Notes: generated from the sequence alone by a model not told the origin. A DNA stretch of 10,773 nucleotides from Verrucomicrobiota bacterium (GCA_004297495.1 SCTL01000113.1:1-10773), one strand, 5' to 3'. Counted from the stretch's first letter, positions 1-6,544 are shown. Program-made: numbers and translations.

Positions 1-50
1 TCCGCGCCGTGGAAAAGCCCGATTCTCGCCGAGACGCCGCGAACTGCGGT

Positions 51-512
51 TCAGGATTTGCCGGCGCGGATCTTTTCCAACGCGGCGAGAAACGCCTTCG
101 GTCCGCCCGCCATGTAGCCGAGTTGGCCGACTTTTTTCCCTTCTCCGTTGAGAATGATGATGGTGGGATAACCCTCGATGGCATATTTCTCCGCCAGCGC
201 CTGATTCGCCTTCTTCACGGCGTCGCTCTGCTTCTTGTTGCGTGGAAAATCCACTTCCACCAACACGAAATTCTTTTGCGCATAAACCTCGAACTCGGGT
301 TTGGAGAAAACTTCATTGTGCAGTTTGATGCACCAGCCGCACCAATCCGAGCCGGTGAAATCCAGCAACACCAGTTTGTTCGCCGCCTTGGCTTTGAGTT
401 GCGCGGTGGGCACGTCGGTCAGCCATTCCGGTGCGGCCAGACAGGTTTGTGCCAACATCAGGCACGCCGCCGCGCCCGCGAGTGAGATTTTCGTGATGCT
501 TTTCATTTTCAT
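51..512 (-). CDS. Exported thioredoxin-fold protein with a WCGWC active site
   Basis: A 153-residue protein, probably a periplasmic thiol-disulfide oxidoreductase of the thioredoxin-like family. Seen: a basic N-terminus and hydrophobic segment (about residues 6-23) ending in an Ala-rich signal-peptidase I-like site near A26/A27. Then comes a thioredoxin core with the strand LVLLDFTGSD, the redox motif W57-C58-G59-W60-C61, and the cis-proline segment GYPT (P116) before the last strands. The length fits a single thioredoxin domain plus signal peptide. Start is uncertain: ATGs at 524, 512 and 506 are in frame. 512 is chosen because 524 sits only 7 bases after the pyrC stop, with GGGAA almost touching the ATG; 506 would give an equally good signal peptide. 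It lies directly downstream of pyrC on the same strand, so probably cotranscribed. The substrate is unknown; a role in cytochrome or cell-envelope disulfide chemistry is only inference. Confidence 0.85.
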   Translation of the reverse strand: MKMKSITKISLAGAAACLMLAQTCLAAPEWLTDVPTAQLKAKAANKLVLLDFTGSDWCGWCIKLHNEVFSKPEFEVYAQKNFVLVEVDFPRNKKQSDAVKKANQALAEKYAIEGYPTIIILNGEGKKVGQLGYMAGGPKAFLAALEKIRAGKS

Positions 513-531
513 TTCGTAATTCATTTCCCGT

Positions 532-1923
532 TTAGACGGCCACGGCCTCCGCTTGTTCAACCCAAACTTTTTTCCCACCGACGATCGTCGCCACGGCTTT
601 GCCCTTGAGCGGCCAGCCGTAGAACGGATTGTTGAAAGACTTGCTCGCGGTGTCCGCGCGCTCAAACGTCCATTCGCGCTCGGGATCAATCACCGTCACG
701 TCCGCATCCGCGCCCACATTCAACGTGCCTTTCTTCAGTCGCAGCAACCTGGCCGGAGCGACAGTGTATTTCGCAATCAGGTCAGCGAGGCTCAATCGCT
801 TCGCGTGATAAAGCTGCATGAGCGAGAGCGCCAGCTCAACTTCCAGTCCGGTGATGCCAAACGGCGCGTAGTCAAACTCCACTTCCTTTTCAAAGCCACA
901 ATGCGGCGCGTGATCGCTGCACAGGATTTCAATCGTGCCGTCCGCCAGTCCTTCCAGAATCGCCTCACGGTCGCGGGCGGAGCGCAGCGGCGGGTTCATT
1001 TTGAAATTTGTGTCATAGTTCGGCCAAGAGGGAAGGTTGAGAGATGAGAGTTGAGAGTTGAGGGTTAATTGCTTTCCGTCGGTTGCCCAAAATTTTTCGC
1101 TGCCGGCAATCGCCGCATCGGTCAAAGTGAAATGATGCGGGCAGGCTTCACCGGAAATCGGCACGCCGCGTTTCTTCGCCGCGCGGATCAACGCCACGCT
1201 GCCCGCCGCGCTCAAATGCTGGCAGTGCACGTTCGCGCCCGTGAGTTCGGCGAGCAAGATGTTCCGCGCCACGATCATCTCCTCGCCCGCTGACGGCCAA
1301 CCTTGCAGCCCGAGTGCCGTGCTCCAGTAGCCTTCGTGCATCACGCCGGTCGTCACGAGCGAGTAATCCTGGCAATGATCCATCAGCGGCAGATCGAACA
1401 TCTTCGCGTACTCGCACGCGCGGCGCATGAGTTCGTTGTTCTGCACACAATGGCCGTCGTCCGTGATCGCGACCACGCCGGCGCGTTTGAGTCCACCGAT
1501 GGGCGCGAGTTCCTCGCCGGCAATGCCCTTGGTGATCGCGCCGGCCACGAAGACATTCACCACGCCGTGTTGCGACGCCCGTTCGTGAACGAGGGCCACC
1601 GCCGCCGCATTGTCAATCGAAGGCGATGTATTCGGCATGCACACGACGGAAGTGAACCCCCCGCGTACTGCCGCCGCCGTACCGGTTGCGATGGTCTCTT
1701 TCGCCGTCTGACCCGGCTCGCGAAAGTGAACATGCAGATCAATCAGTCCCGGACAAACGACAAGTCCGCTCACGTCCATGCGTTCGACATTGGCGGGCGC
1801 TTGTTTCGCCGCGTCGTTGCCGACGGCGGCGATCTTGCCGTCGGAAATCAAAACGTCAGCGGGAGCGTCAAGGCGGTTGGCGGGATCAATCACGCGACCG
1901 CCGGTGAGAAGCAGCGAATTCAT
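532..1923 (-). CDS. pyrC: Dihydroorotase (class I, amidohydrolase superfamily)
   Basis: Cytoplasmic zinc enzyme of de novo pyrimidine synthesis, interconverting N-carbamoyl-L-aspartate and dihydroorotate. The 463 residues show the full amidohydrolase layout. An N-terminal beta part precedes the motif DLHVHFREPG with metal ligands H64 and H66. ITDDG (D155/D156) follows, then MDHCQD (H183), NVHCQHLS (H236), the substrate motif NFKMNPPLR (about 306-314), and SDHAPH with catalytic D337. The C-terminal urease-like beta part contains GADADVTVID. This matches class I bacterial dihydroorotases, which are usually about 420-440 residues. The excess is largely a low-complexity stretch at about residues 284-302, encoded by a 7-bp tandem array (see repeat at 1032). 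pyrB is not in the window. The ATG at 1923 is in the expected place for MNSLLLTGGRVIDP. No obvious ribosome-binding site is seen. Confidence 0.96.
   Translation of the reverse strand: MNSLLLTGGRVIDPANRLDAPADVLISDGKIAAVGNDAAKQAPANVERMDVSGLVVCPGLIDLHVHFREPGQTAKETIATGTAAAVRGGFTSVVCMPNTSPSIDNAAAVALVHERASQHGVVNVFVAGAITKGIAGEELAPIGGLKRAGVVAITDDGHCVQNNELMRRACEYAKMFDLPLMDHCQDYSLVTTGVMHEGYWSTALGLQGWPSAGEEMIVARNILLAELTGANVHCQHLSAAGSVALIRAAKKRGVPISGEACPHHFTLTDAAIAGSEKFWATDGKQLTLNSQLSSLNLPSWPNYDTNFKMNPPLRSARDREAILEGLADGTIEILCSDHAPHCGFEKEVEFDYAPFGITGLEVELALSLMQLYHAKRLSLADLIAKYTVAPARLLRLKKGTLNVGADADVTVIDPEREWTFERADTASKSFNNPFYGWPLKGKAVATIVGGKKVWVEQAEAVAV
1032..1066. repeat. Five tandem degenerate 7-bp units inside pyrC
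   Basis: On the coding (minus) strand five consecutive heptamers fit the consensus AACTCTC; two are exact and the others differ by one or two bases. They occupy 1060-1066, 1053-1059, 1046-1052, 1039-1045 and 1032-1038. The array encodes the periodic peptide TLNSQLSSLNL, just before the conserved dihydroorotase motif YDTNFKMNPPLR. Since 35 bp is not a multiple of three, extra flanking bases must have come with it or been lost for the frame to hold. No inverted arms were found around it. That it is an insertion relative to other dihydroorotases is inferred from family knowledge. Confidence 0.75.
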
Positions 1924-1949
1924 CGGGCGACGAGCCTACCGCTAGCGAA

Positions 1950-1977
1950 TTGACAAGGCAAGTTTGCCCGCTAAGAT
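1950..1977 (+). promoter_or_regulatory. Predicted sigma70-type promoter of tRNA-Gly
   Basis: A perfect -35 hexamer TTGACA (1950-1955) is followed after 16 bases by TAAGAT (1972-1977), a 4/6 match to the -10 consensus. Transcription would begin near 1984, about 40 bases upstream of the mature tRNA 5' end, giving a leader for RNase P to remove. It is the best promoter match seen in the window. It lies in the gap between the divergent pyrC start and the tRNA. Confidence 0.55.
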
Positions 1978-2022
1978 TCGAGCACTCCGGTGGCGGGCTG
2001 GCCGCGCCGAAGCGCAGCGTCG

Positions 2023-2096
2023 GCGGGTGTAGTTCAATGGTAGAACGGAAGCCTTCCAAGCTTCACACGAGGGTTCGATTCCCTTCGCCCGCTCCA
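2023..2096 (+). tRNA. tRNA-Gly, anticodon UCC, CCA encoded
   Basis: The cloverleaf folds completely. The acceptor stem GCGGGTG (2023-2029) pairs with CGCCCGC (2086-2092), with one T-G wobble. The D stem is GTTC/GAAC (2032-2035/2043-2046) and the anticodon stem is GAAGC/GCTTC (2048-2052/2060-2064). The loop CTTCCAA places anticodon TCC at 2055-2057. The T stem is GAGGG/CCCTT with loop TTCGATT (2074-2080). The discriminator is T2093 and CCA is encoded at 2094-2096. The anticodon reads GGA (and by wobble GGG) glycine codons. A run of six T (2097-2102) directly follows and may help termination. It is a single tRNA, lying in the gap between two minus-strand transcription units. Confidence 0.98.
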
Positions 2097-2138
2097 TTTT
2101 TTCGATCACCAACCTCACCAGCTCCCAATCAACTGATC

Positions 2139-3707
2139 TTACTTCGATTTTGGCGACCAACCACCGTTGCCTTCGTCGAGGTAACACACGCCGTTCAGTT
2201 CGGTGAATTTCAAATGTTGCTGCCAGACGCCGTCGGGCAAGTCCGCTTTGGCTTCCCGGCGAACTGATTTTGGCTCACGCACCCGCGGGCCGTCCACGCT
2301 CAGCGTTTCGCTCAGCACACGGCCATCGAGCGGTTCGGGCGATTTGATGTTCATCAGCCAGAGCAGCGTGGGCACGATGTCCACGTTGCCGCTGGGAAGC
2401 GCGTTCGTCAGGCCGCGCCGAAAGTCCGGCCCACAGGCGACGGCGGTGTTATGGAGATCGAGCGGGCTGAGGCTGGTGTGTGTGCCGTTGCCACGATTGG
2501 CCTGCGTGTAGCCGTCGCTGCGGATGTGGACACGCGGATGGCCGTCCGCGTCGTCGGGCTTCGCGGTCCAACCCACCGCCATGACCACATCAGGTGCGGC
2601 GGGCGAATCGAGGCGAGCTTCCGCCAGCGGAAATGTGCCGGGCAATTTCAGCCGGCTGAAAATCACGCCCGCATTCGGCTGGCGCTGCAACGTCGTCACG
2701 GTCCGCTTGATCACGGCGCGCTGCCCTCCGGTCACATAGAACAACACCGTCCCGCTGTTGCCGACCACTACCACGTCGCCGGTGACAGGCGGTTGATCAA
2801 GATTCGTCCGCGCATTGAGGCCGGCGGCTTGCAGGGCCTTCACGCTGCTGGCCATTTCGCCAATGGTCGAAAACCCGTGGTCGGAAACCACGACGATGTC
2901 GGTCTCATCACGCACACTGCGTCGCTCCAACTCCTGCAACACCGTTGCGAGACGGTTGTCGGAACTGCGCAGGGCGGCGAGCGCATTGGTCGAACCGACG
3001 CCGCGCTGGTGTTGCGAATGATCCGGCTCGCTCAACCACAACACCGAGTAACGCGGCACGCCGCGCTCCCAAAACGCTTCGGTCAGGCAACGCGTCGTCC
3101 ACGTGTCGCGCGGGCTGTTCGGCACCACGGCGGCGGGAAACGCGCCGAAACGATTCGTCAGTTCCGCGAAGCGTGATTGTGGCAGCGCGCCGTCGGCGAA
3201 CCAGACCGGGTCCGGCGAATCCTCGGCTCGCTCTTTTCGGTCGTGGAGAAAAGCCACCGCCTTCGAGCCGGCGACGGCGGTTGCACCGCCATGTTTTTGC
3301 ACCAACTCCGCCAGCGTGGGCACGCGGAGATATTTTCCGCCGGTCACTGCGTCCCCGCGTCGCACGGGCTGAAGCGCCTGCGTCTCATAGGATTTCAACG
3401 GATCAATCTCCCGGCGATATTCGCGGTTGGCGAGCACGCCGTTGCGTTGCGGGAAACAGCCGGTGGCCAGCACCGCGCCGTTGACTTCCGTCGAGGTGGG
3501 AAAGACGGAGTGATGATTCGCGAACCACACGCCCTGCTCGCGCAACTGCCACAGCGTGGGCGTGAGTTCCGGCGTCACGAAGTCCGGCCTCATGCCGTCC
3601 CAGACGACGAGGACGAAATGCTTCGCCGTGCCGGCGGCAAACACCGGCAGCGACACCGCGAACGCAATCGCAGTGAGGCTGACGAAACGAGTCAGTCGAA
3701 AAAACAT
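2139..3707 (-). CDS. Exported alkaline-phosphatase-superfamily phosphodiesterase/nucleotide pyrophosphatase-like protein
   Basis: A 522-residue two-metal hydrolase of the alkaline phosphatase superfamily, closest in motif pattern to type I phosphodiesterase/nucleotide pyrophosphatases. The N-terminus (residues 1-24, ending PVFA) is a signal peptide, so it acts outside the cytoplasm. Visible ligand set: D37 in WDGMRPD, nucleophile T71 in FPTSTEVNG, D229 and H233 in the segment EPDHSQHQRG, D276 and H277 in SDHGFS, and H410 in GNGTHTSLSP. This is the expected seven-residue arrangement, so it should be catalytically competent. The substrate (nucleotide, phospholipid head group or other phosphodiester) cannot be read from the sequence. 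It lies 37 bp downstream of the prepilin-type gene on the same strand, possibly one transcript. ATG at 3707 fits the signal peptide; no clear ribosome-binding site precedes it. Confidence 0.9.
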   Translation of the reverse strand: MFFRLTRFVSLTAIAFAVSLPVFAAGTAKHFVLVVWDGMRPDFVTPELTPTLWQLREQGVWFANHHSVFPTSTEVNGAVLATGCFPQRNGVLANREYRREIDPLKSYETQALQPVRRGDAVTGGKYLRVPTLAELVQKHGGATAVAGSKAVAFLHDRKERAEDSPDPVWFADGALPQSRFAELTNRFGAFPAAVVPNSPRDTWTTRCLTEAFWERGVPRYSVLWLSEPDHSQHQRGVGSTNALAALRSSDNRLATVLQELERRSVRDETDIVVVSDHGFSTIGEMASSVKALQAAGLNARTNLDQPPVTGDVVVVGNSGTVLFYVTGGQRAVIKRTVTTLQRQPNAGVIFSRLKLPGTFPLAEARLDSPAAPDVVMAVGWTAKPDDADGHPRVHIRSDGYTQANRGNGTHTSLSPLDLHNTAVACGPDFRRGLTNALPSGNVDIVPTLLWLMNIKSPEPLDGRVLSETLSVDGPRVREPKSVRREAKADLPDGVWQQHLKFTELNGVCYLDEGNGGWSPKSK

Positions 3708-3744
3708 GCCCGGTGATTATTGCGAAGGATTCGCCGAGGTCAAT

Positions 3745-4509
3745 TCACGGCTGAAACGCAAACAGCAAACGGTCGGCATCAGCCAGCGCCCACATATTCT
3801 CCGGCCAGACTTCGCGACCATAGCGCACAAACCGCGCGCTACCGTCGGCAAACGCGTAGTTCGAGCCGCCGGATTTGCTGTAAGTGCCCGCAAGTCGCGC
3901 CGCATGACAGCCGCGCTCCACTTGATCGGCGTCGTTCCCTTTGCCTTCCATCAGGTCCATGTAGTAATGCTTCGACATCCGGTCCTCCGGCGGCGGCGCG
4001 GGGATGTTTTTCTTTTCGCCGAACACGATCGTGTCCGACGGTTTTCGGATCGCGGTTTCCTTCATCGCTTTGCCGTTGTAAGTGTTCACGTCGGGATTTT
4101 CGGTGGCGTGCCAGAAATAATCGTTCCAGCCGTTGATGATGTAGCTGCGCGGCGAACGATCCGGCAGGGAAGCCGCACTGGTGTCCGTCGGCGGCGTGCC
4201 GCGCGTGGCGTCGGTGGAGCAGATGAGAATGTTCAAGTCGCGGTAGCCATCCTGCAACGCCGTGGGCCAGCGCCAGGCGTTCGTGCGCGGCGGCAGACGG
4301 CCTTCGTTGTCGCCGGCGTAAAGATTTTCGGAAATCGAAAGCTGCTTGAGATTATTCGCGCACTTGACGCGATACGCGGATTCCTTTGCGCGCGACAGCG
4401 CGGGCAACAACATGCTCGCCAGAATCGCGATGATGGCAATGACGACCAGTAGTTCGATCAGCGTGAATCCCCCCGGAGTTCCGGTATTTGCGTTCTTACA
4501 ACTTCTCAT
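3745..4509 (-). CDS. Prepilin-type N-terminal cleavage/methylation protein (type II secretion G-like pseudopilin)
   Basis: A 254-residue protein starting with a type III (prepilin peptidase) signal. The leader ends at G13-G14, mature F15 follows, and E19 is the conserved fifth mature residue. The hydrophobic helix LLVVIAIIAILASMLLPAL (about 20-38) comes next. The rest resembles the very large verrucomicrobial/planctomycetal family with a C-terminal H-X9-DG motif: SYIINGW (about 122-128) and SGGSNYAFADG (213-223). Here the position normally held by His is Lys (K212), so the motif is altered. Such proteins are thought to be inserted in the membrane and processed by PilD-like peptidase, but for most the role is unknown and genomes carry many copies. 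It may be cotranscribed with the downstream phosphodiesterase. The ATG at 4509 gives a leader of usual length; no convincing Shine-Dalgarno is seen. Confidence 0.93.
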   Translation of the reverse strand: MRSCKNANTGTPGGFTLIELLVVIAIIAILASMLLPALSRAKESAYRVKCANNLKQLSISENLYAGDNEGRLPPRTNAWRWPTALQDGYRDLNILICSTDATRGTPPTDTSAASLPDRSPRSYIINGWNDYFWHATENPDVNTYNGKAMKETAIRKPSDTIVFGEKKNIPAPPPEDRMSKHYYMDLMEGKGNDADQVERGCHAARLAGTYSKSGGSNYAFADGSARFVRYGREVWPENMWALADADRLLFAFQP

Positions 4510-4639
4510 GATTTCAAATCAGCAATCTGTTCGATCCAAAAAGATTCCGTCTTTCCCTTTCGCGCGACCGAGGCAAAATTAACCGACGGCGAGGCGCTGT
4601 CGAATAGAACGTTTGTTCCCGCCGTCAACCAGAACGACA

Positions 4640-5101
4640 ATGTCGAAGACCAAGTTTTTACTCACAACCCTTTTGATCGTCGGACTGGGCGCGCTGTGCC
4701 TCTACCTGAATAGAGACTGGTTCGCCAAAAAACCTATTCAAATTTCCCATCGCGTCAGCCCGTGGTTGCGGCCCGCGCCGGGGCGTCGCGCCAATCCGCT
4801 GGACAAGGCGAACCCGGTCGTCTTCAGCCTGAACGGATTTTACAAACTCACGGAAATCAAAGTTGTCATCGCCGCCGATCTCGCGACAAACAAATACGCG
4901 CACCCGCTCTGGCATCTCGTGTCCGACTCGAATTCCGTCTTCACCGCGAGCTTCGGCTACGGCGAACGCATCCGCGGTCTGCGGCCGGCGGATAAAGGCG
5001 CGACGCCCGACTTCCTCGAACCCGAAGTGAAATATCATCTCACGGTGAAGACCGCCGATGCCCAGGCGGAACACGAGTTCAGCACGACGGCGAAGCAGTA
5101 A
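4640..5101 (+). CDS. Unrecognised single-pass membrane protein
   Basis: A 153-residue protein whose function I do not recognise. It begins with a short basic segment (MSKTK) and a hydrophobic helix at about residues 6-23, followed by N-R-D-W and then a soluble region rich in predicted beta strands (VVFSLNG, IKVVIAAD, KYHLTVKT). This looks like an N-terminal anchor with an extracytoplasmic domain of about 125 residues. The segment after the helix, KKPIQISHRVSP, is proline- and arginine-rich. An upstream in-frame ATG at 4613 would add nine residues (MFPPSTRTT) in front of a good membrane anchor; 4640 is preferred for that reason. Neither start has a ribosome-binding site. It is divergent from the prepilin-type gene (130 bp between starts) and convergent with the small membrane gene at 5139. 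Confidence 0.75.
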   Translation: MSKTKFLLTTLLIVGLGALCLYLNRDWFAKKPIQISHRVSPWLRPAPGRRANPLDKANPVVFSLNGFYKLTEIKVVIAADLATNKYAHPLWHLVSDSNSVFTASFGYGERIRGLRPADKGATPDFLEPEVKYHLTVKTADAQAEHEFSTTAKQ

Positions 5102-5138
5102 ATCCTTTCGCGTGGGAAGCCGCGCCGACGCACCGCAG

Positions 5139-5324
5139 TCATTTCATCCCGTTGGTGGAAGGTAAGACCGGCACTGAATTAGTCGCACCCGCAGGCGGAG
5201 ATTTGCGCTGCACGCCAAACTTCAAAAACAAAAACAGATTCAGCGCCACGATGCCGACCACCAGCCAGAACAGCGGCCAGCGACTCGCGGCGGCGACTTG
5301 ATTCGGTTGTGCCGGTGGATTCAT
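5139..5324 (-). CDS. Small membrane protein, translationally coupled to the ABC ATPase
   Basis: A 61-residue protein with one strong hydrophobic helix at about residues 17-36 (LFWLVVGIVALNLFLFL), a Pro/Gln/Asn-rich N-terminus and a Pro/Ser/Thr-rich tail. Its ATG (5322-5324) overlaps the TGA stop of the upstream ATPase gene (5321-5323) in an ATGA arrangement, the usual sign of translational coupling. The same frame has an earlier ATG at 5339, which would add five residues and overlap the ATPase by 19 bp. No family is recognised. It could be an accessory subunit of the transporter or simply a downstream passenger. The overlap, membrane helix and open frame make it a likely real gene. Confidence 0.6.
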   Translation of the reverse strand: MNPPAQPNQVAAASRWPLFWLVVGIVALNLFLFLKFGVQRKSPPAGATNSVPVLPSTNGMK

Positions 5325-6394
5325 TTCGCGAGATGACACGCGGCGTGATGGCCGGAGGAAATTTCCCGCAACGCCGGCACCTCGGATTTACAGCGCGCCT
5401 CCGCCACCGGACAGCGTGGATGAAACGGACAGCCACTTGGCGGATCAATCGGCGACGGCACATCACCCGGCAGCACGATGCGTTTTCGTTTCGTGTCCGG
5501 ATCAATTTCAGGAATCGCCGAGATGAGCGCCTGCGTGTAAGGATGTTTCGGCGCGCGGATGACTTCCTTCGCCTCGGCCAATTCCACCACCTTGCCCAGA
5601 TACATCACCATCACGCGCCGGCTGATGTGTTCCACCACCGCGAGATCGTGCGCGATGAACAGATAGGCGATGCCCCGCTGCTGCTGCAAATCCTGGAGCA
5701 AGTTGATGATCTGCGCCTGCACCGAAACGTCCAGCGCGCTCACCGGCTCGTCGCAAACAATCAGCTTCGGCTCGACCGCCAGCGCGCGCGCGATGCCGAT
5801 GCGCTGCCGTTGCCCGCCGCTGAATTCGTGCGGATACCGCTGCGCGTAGGCCGCGTCCAGCCCCACCGCTGCCAGCAACTCCGCCACACGCGCCGCCCGC
5901 GCGGACCTAACTTTCGTAGCAGCCGACGTGAGGAGGCTCTGACTTTTCCGTTCCGAGTCCCGAGTTCCGGTTTCCGAGTTAGATTGAGCCTCCTCACGTC
6001 GGCTGCTACGGGCGTTTTCCCGCGCCAGTCCGTGAATGTCGAGCGGCTCGCCGATGATGTCCTCGACCGTCATGCGCGGATTCAGCGAACTGAACGGGTC
6101 TTGAAAAATCATCTGCAACGAACGCCGCTTCGCGCGCAGCGCCGAACCGTTCACGTGCGCAAGGTCATCGCCTTCAAATAAAATCCTTCCCGCCGTCGGC
6201 TCGACCAGCCGCACGATGGCGCGGCCCAACGTCGTCTTGCCACAACCGCTCTCGCCCACCAGCCCCAGCGTCTCGCCCGGCGCGATGGCGAAACTCACGC
6301 CATCCACCGCCTTCACGTGCTCACGCCGCCGGCTGAACAAGCCGTGCTTCACGGGGAAATGGACTTTCAGGTTTTGGATTTCGAGGAGACTCAT
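5321..6394 (-). CDS. Oligopeptide/dipeptide ABC transporter ATP-binding protein (OppF/DppF type) with an in-frame repeat insertion
   Basis: Cytoplasmic ATPase subunit of a peptide importer, 357 residues. Seen: Walker A GESGCGKT (47-54), Q-loop IFQDP with Q98, signature SGGQR (192-196), Walker B LIVCDEP (D215, E216), D-loop SALD (219-222) and H-loop H249. The C-terminal oligopeptide-transporter domain has the segment PSGCPFHPRCPVAEARC (about 319-335) with four Cys. The start MSLLEIQNLKVHFP is typical for OppF/DppF. Residues 129-160 are encoded by a palindromic repeat and have no counterpart in the family; they lie in the helical domain, between GEPLDIHGLA and RVAELLAAVGLD. All catalytic motifs are intact, so the protein may still work. 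No permease, binding protein or OppD/DppD partner is in the window, so it is an orphan ATPase here. No Shine-Dalgarno before ATG 6394. Confidence 0.95.
   Translation of the reverse strand: MSLLEIQNLKVHFPVKHGLFSRRREHVKAVDGVSFAIAPGETLGLVGESGCGKTTLGRAIVRLVEPTAGRILFEGDDLAHVNGSALRAKRRSLQMIFQDPFSSLNPRMTVEDIIGEPLDIHGLARENARSSRREEAQSNSETGTRDSERKSQSLLTSAATKVRSARAARVAELLAAVGLDAAYAQRYPHEFSGGQRQRIGIARALAVEPKLIVCDEPVSALDVSVQAQIINLLQDLQQQRGIAYLFIAHDLAVVEHISRRVMVMYLGKVVELAEAKEVIRAPKHPYTQALISAIPEIDPDTKRKRIVLPGDVPSPIDPPSGCPFHPRCPVAEARCKSEVPALREISSGHHAACHLAK
5915..6010. repeat. 96-bp palindromic element inside the ABC ATPase gene
   Basis: Two perfect 25-bp inverted arms, 5915-5939 (beginning cgtagcagcc, ending ggaggctc) and 5986-6010, flank a 46-nt loop. 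In RNA or single-stranded DNA this would form a long hairpin. The total length is 96 bp, an exact multiple of three, and the element adds residues 129-160 to the ATPase without a stop. In the coding direction the arms read RSSRREEA and SLLTSAAT. Because the arms are inverted copies, the opposite strand in the corresponding frame reads the same two peptides and is also free of stops. No target-site duplication is evident, and no transposase is encoded, so any movement would have to be in trans. Confidence 0.92.
5946..5980. repeat. Five degenerate 7-bp units forming the loop of the palindrome
   Basis: On the minus strand the loop is built from heptamers with consensus AACTCGG at 5974-5980, 5967-5973, 5960-5966, 5953-5959 and a decayed last unit at 5946-5952. 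Two units are exact. The AACTC core and the 7-bp period match the array in pyrC at 1032-1066, whose consensus is AACTCTC. The array makes up 35 of the 46 loop bases and encodes a Ser/Thr/Arg/Glu-rich peptide (about residues 139-150). Confidence 0.7.
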
Positions 6395-6463
6395 GGCTTG
6401 CCGTCACGCGCGCTGAAATTAACACAGCGACGATTCGGGTAAAGCCGGGAAAGTCGCGACCGC

Positions 6464-6492
6464 TTGCAAAAAGCCGCCTGCACCGCGATAAT
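6464..6492 (+). promoter_or_regulatory. Candidate promoter for the TPR/phosphatase pair
   Basis: TTGCAA (6464-6469, 4/6 to -35 consensus) and GATAAT (6487-6492, 5/6 to -10 consensus) are separated by 17 bases. Transcription would begin near 6499, giving a leader of about 46 bases before the ATG at 6545. This lies in the 150-bp gap between the divergent ABC ATPase and TPR genes. No second convincing promoter was found facing the ATPase. Confidence 0.4.
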
Positions 6493-6544
6493 TTGTCTCA
6501 TCGCAACGCTGCCTAAAAGATTTTGCAACGCCGCCGCTGAATTC

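Noticed and set aside
37..52. Small inverted repeat ccgc/gcgg and gaac/gttc just past the thioredoxin stop, as a terminator
   Set aside because: Stems of four bases with no T-run on the minus strand; too weak to call.
2005..2025. Hairpin CGCCGA...TCGGCG just upstream of and overlapping the tRNA 5' end; its GCCGCGCCGA (2001-2010) recurs at 5119-5128
   Set aside because: Six-base stem in very GC-rich sequence, and a 10-base shared string is weak evidence for a repeat family; it may be chance.
2451..3716. Several plus-strand frames of 68-241 codons opposite the phosphodiesterase
   Set aside because: They mirror a well-supported minus-strand gene, have no recognisable domains, and are rich in Arg, Ala and His as typical shadow frames.
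5102..5138. Gap between convergent genes at 5101 and 5139, checked for a bidirectional terminator
   Set aside because: No stem followed by a T-run on either strand is visible.
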